Part shown: piece by piece, positions 1-5,124 of the stretch
Layout of the letters: each line of letters opens with the position of its first letter
Numbering within the stretch: position 1 is the first letter of the stretch
NCBI GenBank assembly: GCA_018055515.1
Contig: JAGPHL010000182.1
Span: 1 to 5,124, forward strand
Length of the DNA stretch: 5,124 bases
Direction of reading: 5' to 3'
Source: Anaerolineae bacterium
GTDB lineage: Bacteria > Chloroflexota > Anaerolineae > B4-G1 > SLSP01
Made by a program: the position numbers and the translations under genes
The notes under the pieces: generated by a model
Told to the model about the DNA's origin: nothing
The model's input: only the letters and a program-made list of their open reading frames with translations
The model's database searches: none

Positions 1-918
1 GCGCCAGGAGCGACGTACCCTCCTCAACCTGGCGCCCGGTATGCCTTCCCTTCCATGCAGGAATACTACCTGCACCTGGAGGAATTGATCCGCGAGGAGG
101 CCGTCGAAGTGATGCTGACCTCGGTCTCGGCGATGGACGTCCTGGCACGCGACAAGCGACTCTTCGACGATTCCCCCGTCACGCCGGCCATCCGCGCCAA
201 CGATACGACCGACATTTGGGTGGGACGCGTGGCGCGGTATGCGCAATCGCCCTCCCGGCCCTTCGCCAGCACAACGTTGGACGAGGCGCGTTGGGGCACG
301 CTGCTGCCGGCGCCGGGACAGACTCCCGACGTAAACCTGGGCCTTTATTCCATCACCTTCAACAACGACCTCGAGGCCGACGTGCGGAGCCTTGAAGCCT
401 TTAAGGATTTTCGCGTCGCGGCGACGCGCGCGGGCTTCCGCTACTTCCTGGAAGTCTTCAACCCCAACGTCGCGGATCTGGGCATGCCGCCGGAGCTGGC
501 GCCGCATTACGTCAACGATCAGATCGCCCGAATGCTGGCAGGAATTCCGCGTGCCTCGCGTCCCGAGTTCCTCAAGGTGGCGTATAACGGCCCGGCGGCG
601 ATGGAAGAGCTCGTGCACTACGATCGGAGCCTCGTCGTGGGCATCCTCGGCGGCGCTTCGAGCACGACCTACGATGCCTTCAAGCTGCTCGCCGAAGCCA
701 AACGGCATGGCGCGCGGCTTGCCCTCTTCGGACGGCGGATTAAGAACGCCGAACATCCGCTCTCGTTTGTGCGGATGTTGCGGGCTGTGGCGGATGAGGC
801 GCTTGCGCCGGAAGAGGCGGTCCGCGCCTATCGCGGCGACCTGGAGCGCCTGGGCATCCCGCCCCGCCGTAGCCTGGAAGAGGACATGCAGCTCTATTCT
901 CCCGGTCTGCTGGCATGA
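1..918 (+). CDS. TIM-barrel class I aldolase-like protein (5' end outside window)
   Basis: The reading frame is open from the first base, so 305 residues are visible and the gene is cut by the window edge. The first in-frame ATG (55) has no Shine-Dalgarno sequence, and the codons before it read as plausible protein (PGARYAFPSMQEYYLHL), so the true start is probably upstream. Numbering from that ATG, features typical of DhnA/LacD/DeoC-like (beta/alpha)8 aldolases are a strand ending in LTS (21-23), EVFNPN (133-138), a strand FLKVAYNG whose Lys174 is the likely Schiff-base lysine, a glycine-rich phosphate-binding-type loop GILGGASSTTYDAF (196-209) and a last strand ALFGRRI (223-229). The expected role is cleavage of a phosphorylated sugar or sugar acid in the cytoplasm. 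The substrate cannot be read from the sequence. The stop overlaps the start of the sugar-kinase gene, which suggests the two act on the same metabolite. The fold and aldolase class are fairly likely; the exact family and substrate are not known. Confidence 0.68.
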   Translation, partial: APGATYPPQPGARYAFPSMQEYYLHLEELIREEAVEVMLTSVSAMDVLARDKRLFDDSPVTPAIRANDTTDIWVGRVARYAQSPSRPFASTTLDEARWGTLLPAPGQTPDVNLGLYSITFNNDLEADVRSLEAFKDFRVAATRAGFRYFLEVFNPNVADLGMPPELAPHYVNDQIARMLAGIPRASRPEFLKVAYNGPAAMEELVHYDRSLVVGILGGASSTTYDAFKLLAEAKRHGARLALFGRRIKNAEHPLSFVRMLRAVADEALAPEEAVRAYRGDLERLGIPPRRSLEEDMQLYSPGLLA

Positions 919-2075
919 TTTTTGAACGTGAAGTGGCTGGAGGGGGCATCGTTGTCGCGGGACACATCTGCCTCGATATCATCCCCGCGATGAAAGCCGG
1001 GGGGACGTTGGAGCCGGGACACTTGATCAACGTCGGCCCGGCGACGGTGACGACCGGCGGCGCTGTCGCCAACACAGGGCTGGCCTTGCATCGCCTGGGA
1101 ACGCCGGTGCGCCTCAGCGCCAAAATCGGCGCTGACCGCTTTGGCGCTATCATCCTCGATCTGCTGCGCGCGCAAGGGCCGGCGCTCGCCGAGGCCATGA
1201 TCGTAGATCCACACGCGGCGACCTCTTACACCGTGGTCATTGAACCGCCGGGTGTGCCGCGTCTCTTCATTCACTGGGAGGGACCCAACGCCACGTTTAC
1301 CGCGGCAGATGTGCCCGCCGAGGCCTTTGAGGGCATGGCGCTGCTGCACTTCGGTTACCCTTCCATTATGCGGGGCTTTTACAGCGATGGCGGCATCGCG
1401 GCGGCGACGTTGCTGCAGCGCGCACGGACCGCCGGGCTGTTGACCTCGCTCGACGTGGTGCGCCCCGATCCCGACTCCGAGGCGGGCCGCGTGGATTGGG
1501 ACGCCTGGTGCGCGCGGGTGCTGCCTCATGTGGACGTCTTCATCCCTAACCTCGACGAGGCGCTGTTTTTCTTCGACCGCCCCCATTTCCTGGCGGGCGT
1601 GACGCGGCCTGACGAGGCCCTCCTGCACGCTCTCGCCGGTCGCATCCTTGACCTGGGCGTCGCCGTCGTGGCGATCAAGTTGGGGGCAGCGGGCCTGTAC
1701 CTGCGCACGACCGCTGATCCGGCGCGACTGCCGGCCCTGGGATCGGCCTGGGTGGGGCGAGAACTGCGCGTCCCGGCGTTCCGTGTCCCTGTGATAGGCA
1801 CGACCGGCGCCGGCGATTGTGCTATCGCGGGCTTTCTTACCGGCTTGCTGCGCGGCTTAGGGCCGGAGCAGGCGACCCTGAGCGCGGCGGCGGTGGGCGC
1901 CTTCAACGTCGAAAGCCCTCGCAATGCCGATGACATTCCTCCCTGGGAAGTCGTTCGGGCGCGGATGGCGGGAGGATGGGCGCAGTACCCGTTGGAGATC
2001 GCCGTCCCCGGCTGGCGGCGCGGCGCGGAGGGGGTGTGGTACGGGCCGGCAGAGGGCGGCGTGGGCCGCGAGTAG
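915..2075 (+). CDS. PfkB/ribokinase-family carbohydrate kinase
   Basis: This 386-residue cytoplasmic kinase should transfer the ATP gamma-phosphate to a sugar, sugar acid or nucleoside hydroxyl. The ribokinase fold is readable in order: first strand IVVAGHICLDI (12-22), the substrate-binding segment TTGGAVANTGLALHRLG (46-62), KIGADRFG (70-77), SLDVVRPD (178-185), PNLDEA (211-216), AIKLGAAGLYL (253-263) and the anion-hole/catalytic motif GTTGAGDCAIAGFL (295-308), where Asp301 is the catalytic base. The usual first Asp of DTTGAGD is Gly295 here. The length is above the common 300-330 because of a loop after residue 264 and a C-terminal extension after about 350. Its ATG lies in the ATGA overlap with the aldolase-like gene and has no clear Shine-Dalgarno sequence, so translation is probably coupled. 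An in-frame GTG at 933 is a weaker alternative start. The family is certain. The substrate is not: an IolC-like, KdgK-like or ribokinase-like role is possible. Confidence 0.9.
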   Translation: MIFEREVAGGGIVVAGHICLDIIPAMKAGGTLEPGHLINVGPATVTTGGAVANTGLALHRLGTPVRLSAKIGADRFGAIILDLLRAQGPALAEAMIVDPHAATSYTVVIEPPGVPRLFIHWEGPNATFTAADVPAEAFEGMALLHFGYPSIMRGFYSDGGIAAATLLQRARTAGLLTSLDVVRPDPDSEAGRVDWDAWCARVLPHVDVFIPNLDEALFFFDRPHFLAGVTRPDEALLHALAGRILDLGVAVVAIKLGAAGLYLRTTADPARLPALGSAWVGRELRVPAFRVPVIGTTGAGDCAIAGFLTGLLRGLGPEQATLSAAAVGAFNVESPRNADDIPPWEVVRARMAGGWAQYPLEIAVPGWRRGAEGVWYGPAEGGVGRE

Positions 2076-2076
2076 C

Positions 2077-2084
2077 GGAGAGGG
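2077..2084 (+). promoter_or_regulatory. Shine-Dalgarno sequence for the RNA methyltransferase gene
   Basis: GGAGAGGG lies in the 11-base gap between the kinase stop (2073-2075) and the ATG at 2087. The GGAG part is six bases from that ATG. It decides the start: the open frame continues upstream to 1976 inside the kinase gene, but only the ATG at 2087 (or the adjoining GTG at 2084) has a ribosome binding site, and the conserved N-terminus begins there. Confidence 0.75.
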
Positions 2085-2086
2085 TG

Positions 2087-3226
2087 ATGGACTATCACAT
2101 TTTTGTCGTCACGGCGCCTGGCGTGGAGGCCCTCACTGCCGGGGAGCTGCGCGCTTTGGGCCTGGCAGGCAAGCGGGTGGGACATCCGACCGTCGGCGGC
2201 CTGGAATTCCTCGGCCCGCTGCGGGATCTCTATCGCCTCAACCTGCACCTGCGCACGGCGAATCGCGTCCTCGTGCGGCTGGGTGAATTCTACGCGGCGG
2301 CGTTCTCCGAACTGCACAAGAAGGCGGGGCGCCTGCCGTGGGAACAGTACCTGCGGCCGGGGCAGCCCGTGGCGGTGCGGGTGACCTGTCGCCACTCGAA
2401 GCTGTATCACTCCGATGCCGTGGCGGAGCGGATCGTGAGCGCTATCGGCGAGCGGTTGGGCGCGCCGGCAACGTTTGTGGACCAGGATGAGGAGTCGGCG
2501 GACGCGCCGCCGCAATTGGTGCTGGTGCGCCTGCTCGATGACTTGTGTACGGTGAGCGTGGATTCTTCGGGGGCGCTGCTGCACCGCCGGGGCTATCGCC
2601 TGGCGACGGCGAAGGCGCCCTTGCGGGAGACGCTGGCGGCGGCGATGCTGTTGGCTTCAGGCTGGGAGGGGACCGCGCCGCTGCTCGACCCCTTCTGCGG
2701 TTCGGGGACGATTCCCATCGAGGCGGCGTGGCTGGCGCGCCGCCGCGCTCCGGGCGCCGCACGCCGCTTTGCTTTCATGGAGTGGCCCGGCTTTGCCGCG
2801 GACGTGTGGGAGGAGGAGCTGGCTGCGGCGCGTGCGGCGGAACGGGAGACGCTCCCGCCGCTGCTGGCATCGGATCGGGACGCGGGGGCGATTCGCGCCG
2901 CCGAAGCCAATGCCGCGCGCGCCGGCGTCGCTGAGGCGCTCACCTTCGCGTGTCAGGCCGTCTCGGCCATCACGCCGCCGCCGGGGCCGGGCTGGGTGGT
3001 GACCAATCCGCCTTACGGCGTGCGGGTGAGCGCCGACAAGGATTTGCGCAATCTCTATGCGCAGTTGGGGAACGTCTTGCGGCTACGTTGTCCTGGCTGG
3101 CGGGTAGCGCTCCTCTGCAGCAGCTTGCCGCTCCTGCAGCAGACCCGGCTGCCGCTGGATACGTCACTCGCGTGGGTCAACGGGGGCCTGCGGGTGTTCC
3201 TGGCGCGGGGAACCGTGCCGGGCTGA
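2087..3226 (+). CDS. THUMP-domain SAM-dependent RNA (guanine-N2) methyltransferase, RlmL/YpsC type
   Basis: The 379-residue protein is the size of single-domain RlmL/YpsC proteins, equivalent to the N-terminal half of E. coli RlmL. The N-terminal half holds the ferredoxin-like and THUMP RNA-binding regions, with family hallmarks GGLEF (37-41), the RTANRVLVRL region (56-65) and VRVTCRHSKLYHSDAVAER (97-115), then HRRGYR (166-171) and PLRETLAAAML (178-188). The Rossmann methyltransferase domain follows: SAM-binding motif I DPFCGSGTIPIEAAW (201-215), acidic motif SDRDAGA (272-278) and catalytic NPPYG (307-311), the N/DPPY signature of base amino-group methylation. The C-terminus NGGLRVFLARG is typical of the family. 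The expected product is N2-methylguanosine in 23S rRNA (RlmL activity) or, as in Thermus TrmN, in tRNA; sequence alone does not separate these. It follows the kinase by 11 bases, apparently in the same transcript, though no functional link to sugar metabolism is evident. Confidence 0.92.
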   Translation: MDYHIFVVTAPGVEALTAGELRALGLAGKRVGHPTVGGLEFLGPLRDLYRLNLHLRTANRVLVRLGEFYAAAFSELHKKAGRLPWEQYLRPGQPVAVRVTCRHSKLYHSDAVAERIVSAIGERLGAPATFVDQDEESADAPPQLVLVRLLDDLCTVSVDSSGALLHRRGYRLATAKAPLRETLAAAMLLASGWEGTAPLLDPFCGSGTIPIEAAWLARRRAPGAARRFAFMEWPGFAADVWEEELAAARAAERETLPPLLASDRDAGAIRAAEANAARAGVAEALTFACQAVSAITPPPGPGWVVTNPPYGVRVSADKDLRNLYAQLGNVLRLRCPGWRVALLCSSLPLLQQTRLPLDTSLAWVNGGLRVFLARGTVPG

Positions 3227-4634
3227 CGGTCGAAGGGGCTTTCGCCGGCGCCCCGCCGCGTCCGCAGCCGCGTTCCGGCGCGAGGGGCGCGCTCTGCCGC
3301 TCGTGTTCCAGGCGGCAGCCGCCGCCGCACACGGGCAGATCGGGGCAATCCCAACAGGCCTCCGGCAATCCGGCGGCGAGAGGCTCCGTCTCCCGGTCGC
3401 GGAAGCTGCGGAAAAGGGCGCTATTCCAGATGGCGTCCCACGGATCGTTGAGGATATTCCCCGCCGCGACGTAGTACGATTGGCACGGCAGCACATCCCC
3501 GTTCGGCTCGATGCAGATGGAGTACTCCGCCGCGTTGCAGCGCTTGGGGTCGAGCTCCAGCTCGAGCGGCGAGAGCCGGCAGTAATCGGTGACGGTGTAC
3601 CACAGAAAGCGCATCCCCAGCGCGGCGGCGCGATCCCGCACGGCCGCCAGGAGCGCCGCCAGCTCCTCGCTGGGAATCGCCTCCGGCGCGACGGCGCCGC
3701 CCCCCGCGTAGATCATCCCGTTCATGGCGAACGTGCGCAGGCCCAGCCCGTAGACGAAGTCCACGATCTCCAGCGCGTGATCCCGATTGGCGGCCGTGAG
3801 CGTCGTGTTGGTGAGGGTGTGGAGGCCGCTCGCCAGGGCGTTTTGGATGCCGGCGACTGTCTGCTCGAAGGCCGCGGCGTCCACCATGGCATTGTGCACT
3901 TCGGCGCGGCTCGATTCCAGCGTCACCTGGACGTGATCGAGGCCCGCTTCGGCCAGCGCCTCGGCGAAGGGACGCTGGGCCAGCCGGCGCCCGTTGGTGT
4001 TCATCCCTACCATCAGCCCTAATTTCTCGGCGTGACGGATGAGGGACAGCAGATCGGGATGCAGCGTCGGCTCGCCGCCGGTGAGGATGACGTGGGGGAC
4101 GCCGAGCGTCGCCAGCTTGTCGAGCACGCGTTGCCACGCTTCCAGGTCGAGCGATGCCATGCCGAAGCGCCCTTCTTCGTTGTAGCAGTGGGCGCAGGCG
4201 TTGTTACAGGCGTAGGTGAGTGCCAGGTCGGCCTTGAAGGGCGCGTTGACCGACGTGCTGAACACCGGCTTGAAGTCCACCCAATCGGCGATGGCGCAGG
4301 TGGGGCAGCCCGGCTCCGGCTGCTTCAGCCGGGCGATGAGCAGGTAGATGCGTCCGATTGCCGCGTTGCGTTGGGCGCGCGTGGTGTTGCCGTAGCGGCG
4401 CCAGAGGAGGCGCTGCGCGCGTTCCGGCGGCGCTCCTTCAAGGGCCAGCCAGGCGATCTCGGCGGCGGTGGCGTTGAGATGAATGACCTCGTTCACATCC
4501 ACGAAGAGCGCACCGGCGCCGTCGGCTGCGATGCGCAGATGCAGCCGCCGCTTGCCGCCGGGGAGGTCGAGGCGGTAGGTGTAGAGTCCCGGCGCGGGCG
4601 GGGCAGGCGGGGTGAACAGGTCTTTTAGCGCCAT
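3177..4634 (-). CDS. Radical SAM/SPASM enzyme with N-terminal PqqD-like domain
   Basis: The 485-residue protein has four parts. Residues about 18-105 resemble PqqD, the peptide-binding RiPP recognition element, around IHLNATAAEIAWLALEG (51-67). A CxxC pair follows (Cys110, Cys113). The radical SAM core starts at about 135, with the 4Fe-4S motif CNNACAHC (Cys143, 147, 150), TGGEP (185-189) and MNTNG (211-215). A C-terminal SPASM domain matches the family pattern: Cys366-x12-Gly-x4-Cys384, then Cys427-x2-Cys430-x5-Cys436-x3-Cys440, with Cys457 as a candidate eighth ligand. All expected cluster ligands are present, so it should be an active SAM-cleaving enzyme carrying auxiliary clusters. Such enzymes commonly modify peptides or proteins (PqqE, AlbA, MftC, anSME). 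The substrate is unknown and no precursor-peptide gene is visible. The last 45 residues are Pro/Ala/Gly-rich and the final 16 lie antisense to the methyltransferase gene. The ATG is one base after the zinc-ribbon gene's stop, with only a weak GGTAGG before it, so reinitiation is likely. Confidence 0.9.
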   Translation of the reverse strand: MALKDLFTPPAPPAPGLYTYRLDLPGGKRRLHLRIAADGAGALFVDVNEVIHLNATAAEIAWLALEGAPPERAQRLLWRRYGNTTRAQRNAAIGRIYLLIARLKQPEPGCPTCAIADWVDFKPVFSTSVNAPFKADLALTYACNNACAHCYNEEGRFGMASLDLEAWQRVLDKLATLGVPHVILTGGEPTLHPDLLSLIRHAEKLGLMVGMNTNGRRLAQRPFAEALAEAGLDHVQVTLESSRAEVHNAMVDAAAFEQTVAGIQNALASGLHTLTNTTLTAANRDHALEIVDFVYGLGLRTFAMNGMIYAGGGAVAPEAIPSEELAALLAAVRDRAAALGMRFLWYTVTDYCRLSPLELELDPKRCNAAEYSICIEPNGDVLPCQSYYVAAGNILNDPWDAIWNSALFRSFRDRETEPLAAGLPEACWDCPDLPVCGGGCRLEHERQSAPLAPERGCGRGGAPAKAPSTVSPARFPAPGTPAGPR

Positions 4635-4635
4635 C

Positions 4636-4977
4636 CTACCATTTGGGCGCTTCTTCGATCTGGTAGGTGGTGCCGCAGTAGGGGCAATGGACGAAGATGG
4701 CGCCGGCCCGCACCTCGATGGCGTCTTTGCTCAGCGCGCCGTTGCACGAACGGCAGCGCATCTGTTCCAGCGAGACGTCGCCGCTGAGGTCAATCTTTTG
4801 GATGACGGTCGTTTCCTGGTGCTTGGGGCGCACTTTGGTGAGGTAGATCATCACCCCGGCGCCGGCCATCAAGATCAGCCCGATGACCAGACGGATGACC
4901 TCGCCCTCCATCCCGACGACGAACATGAGGCCAAAAAAGGCCAGCACGGCAGCGATGATGTACGTGATCAGTTCCAT
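4636..4977 (-). CDS. Small membrane protein with two TM helices and a C-terminal zinc ribbon
   Basis: The 113-residue protein has two predicted transmembrane helices, about residues 3-22 and 28-47, joined by a short loop with two glutamates (GMEGE). Next are a basic stretch (KVRPKHQ, 48-54) and a soluble domain with two CxxC knuckles, CRSC (75-78) and CPYC (98-101), 19 residues apart, as in a rubredoxin-like zinc ribbon. The basic stretch after helix 2 predicts that the ribbon faces the cytoplasm. The ATG at 4977 is chosen because a strong Shine-Dalgarno sequence precedes it by four bases. The open frame continues to 5073, but that extension overlaps the end of the upstream gene and lacks membrane-protein character. 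Its stop is one base from the radical SAM start, implying coupled translation and probably a shared process: membrane anchor, partner or substrate. I do not recognise a named family. The Cys4 site could instead bind iron. Confidence 0.85.
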   Translation of the reverse strand: MELITYIIAAVLAFFGLMFVVGMEGEVIRLVIGLILMAGAGVMIYLTKVRPKHQETTVIQKIDLSGDVSLEQMRCRSCNGALSKDAIEVRAGAIFVHCPYCGTTYQIEEAPKW

Positions 4978-4981
4978 GTAA

Positions 4982-4989
4982 CTCTCCTT
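4982..4989 (-). promoter_or_regulatory. Shine-Dalgarno sequence for the membrane zinc-ribbon gene
   Basis: On the minus strand AAGGAGAG stands four bases before the ATG at 4977 and just after the TGA of the upstream gene (4993-4991). It is the best ribosome binding site in the window and fixes the start of the zinc-ribbon gene. It also suggests that gene is translated efficiently and independently of its upstream neighbour. Confidence 0.85.
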
Positions 4990-4990
4990 C

Positions 4991-5124
4991 TCATAGATGT
5001 TTGGCGCGCCAGGCGGCAACGATAGCGCGGTTGGCGCGCCCGGCTTGCAGGAAAAGTTGCCTGTCGGCCGCATCGGGCAGGCCGGCTGCGCGGTCCTGGA
5101 GCAGCTGATAGGCCTGCTCGAGCG
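4991..5124 (-). CDS. C-terminal end of a probable TPR/helical-repeat protein (5' part outside window)
   Basis: A minus-strand frame open to the window edge encodes 43 residues and ends in TGA at 4993-4991. The residues read as alpha-helical: LEQAYQLLQDRAA, then LPDAADRQLFLQ, then NRAIVAAWRAKHL. The order 'helix, RA..LPD...R..FL, NR.I..AW' resembles the last repeat and tail of large TPR-containing ATPases, regulators or cyclase-like proteins that are abundant in Chloroflexota. That is my recollection of the family, not a search result. Its stop is 13 bases before the zinc-ribbon start on the same strand, so it is probably the preceding gene of the same transcript. Nothing about its catalytic or sensory part can be said from this fragment. 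Confidence 0.65.
   Translation of the reverse strand, partial: LEQAYQLLQDRAAGLPDAADRQLFLQAGRANRAIVAAWRAKHL
5003..5040 (-). repeat. 9-bp inverted repeat (potential stem-loop) ahead of the zinc-ribbon gene
   Basis: Arms at 5003-5011 (GGCGCGCCA) and 5032-5040 (TGGCGCGCC) are perfectly complementary, with a 20-base loop. Each arm contains the self-complementary octamer GGCGCGCC, so TTGGCGCGCC is also a direct repeat at 5001-5010 and 5031-5040. The structure lies in the last codons of the upstream gene, and its nearer arm ends 13 bases before the Shine-Dalgarno sequence of the zinc-ribbon gene. No U-run follows it in the transcript, so it is not an intrinsic terminator. It could be a processing or stability element, or simply a result of GC-rich Arg-Ala codons. 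Confidence 0.45.

Noticed and set aside
1..35. 8-bp inverted repeat (1-8 and 28-35) at the left edge, considered as a leader hairpin
   Set aside because: It most likely lies inside the coding sequence of the truncated aldolase-like gene. Short GC-rich inverted repeats are expected by chance at this composition.
1976..2086. Upstream in-frame start for the methyltransferase at 1976
   Set aside because: The extension lies inside the kinase gene, encodes a Gly/Arg-rich stretch absent from the family, and has no better ribosome binding site than the ATG at 2087.
894..2584. Two long minus-strand open frames (894-1628 and 1526-2584) opposite the kinase and methyltransferase genes
   Set aside because: Their translations are rich in Arg, His, Gln and Pro with no domain pattern, and they overlap each other and the well-supported plus-strand genes. 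They are GC shadows.
3248..3290. Inverted repeat GCGCCCC / GGGGCGC just after the methyltransferase stop, considered as a terminator
   Set aside because: The arms are only 7 bp with a 29-base loop, no T-run follows on either strand, and the region is coding for the radical SAM tail.
3303..4628. Two long plus-strand open frames (3303-4022 and 4032-4628) opposite the radical SAM gene
   Set aside because: They mirror a gene with a clear fold and intact motifs on the other strand. Their translations lack recognisable domains and they have no ribosome binding sites. They are shadows caused by high GC content.
4636..4977. The small zinc-ribbon gene as a classical RiPP precursor peptide
   Set aside because: It has two transmembrane helices and a folded Cys4 domain rather than a leader plus a short core, so a standard precursor call is not supported. 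A role as a protein substrate remains possible and is raised as a finding.
4978..5073. N-terminal extension of the zinc-ribbon protein from the ATG at 5073
   Set aside because: It overlaps the coding end of the upstream gene in another frame and reads as low-complexity sequence, whereas the ATG at 4977 has a strong Shine-Dalgarno sequence and leads directly into a transmembrane helix.

Overview
This is a dense, high-GC window (roughly two thirds G+C by eye) from a bacterial chromosome. It is coding almost from end to end, with no RNA genes, mobile elements, CRISPR arrays or intergenic stretch longer than about 15 bases. The strong third-position GC bias, the radical SAM/SPASM protein with an N-terminal PqqD-like domain, and the helical tail of what looks like a large TPR-type protein at the right edge all fit a Chloroflexota-like organism (Anaerolineae or relatives). 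No taxonomic marker is present, so that assignment is an inference.

Two gene clusters converge near position 3200. The plus-strand cluster (1-3226) has three genes. The first encodes a TIM-barrel, class I aldolase-like protein whose 5' end lies outside the window. The second is a PfkB/ribokinase-family sugar kinase joined to the first by an ATGA stop/start overlap. The third, 11 bases further on with a good Shine-Dalgarno sequence, is a THUMP-domain RNA methyltransferase of the RlmL/YpsC type. The first two look like a kinase-plus-aldolase pair acting on one unidentified sugar or polyol derivative. The methyltransferase is a translation-machinery housekeeping gene that appears to share the transcript.

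The minus-strand cluster (5124-3177) also has three genes. The first, at the right edge, is only the last 43 residues of a protein that resembles the end of a TPR/helical-repeat protein. Thirteen bases later comes a small membrane protein of 113 residues, with two predicted transmembrane helices and a C-terminal four-cysteine zinc ribbon, preceded by a strong Shine-Dalgarno sequence. One base after its stop codon begins a 485-residue radical SAM enzyme. It has a PqqD-like domain, an extra CxxC, an intact CxxxCxxC core and a textbook SPASM cysteine pattern. The last two genes are almost certainly translationally coupled and may form a peptide- or protein-modification pair. This is the least ordinary part of the window.

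The two clusters overlap tail to tail by 50 bases (3177-3226), so there is no room between them for a conventional terminator. No promoter is visible: both clusters start outside the window.
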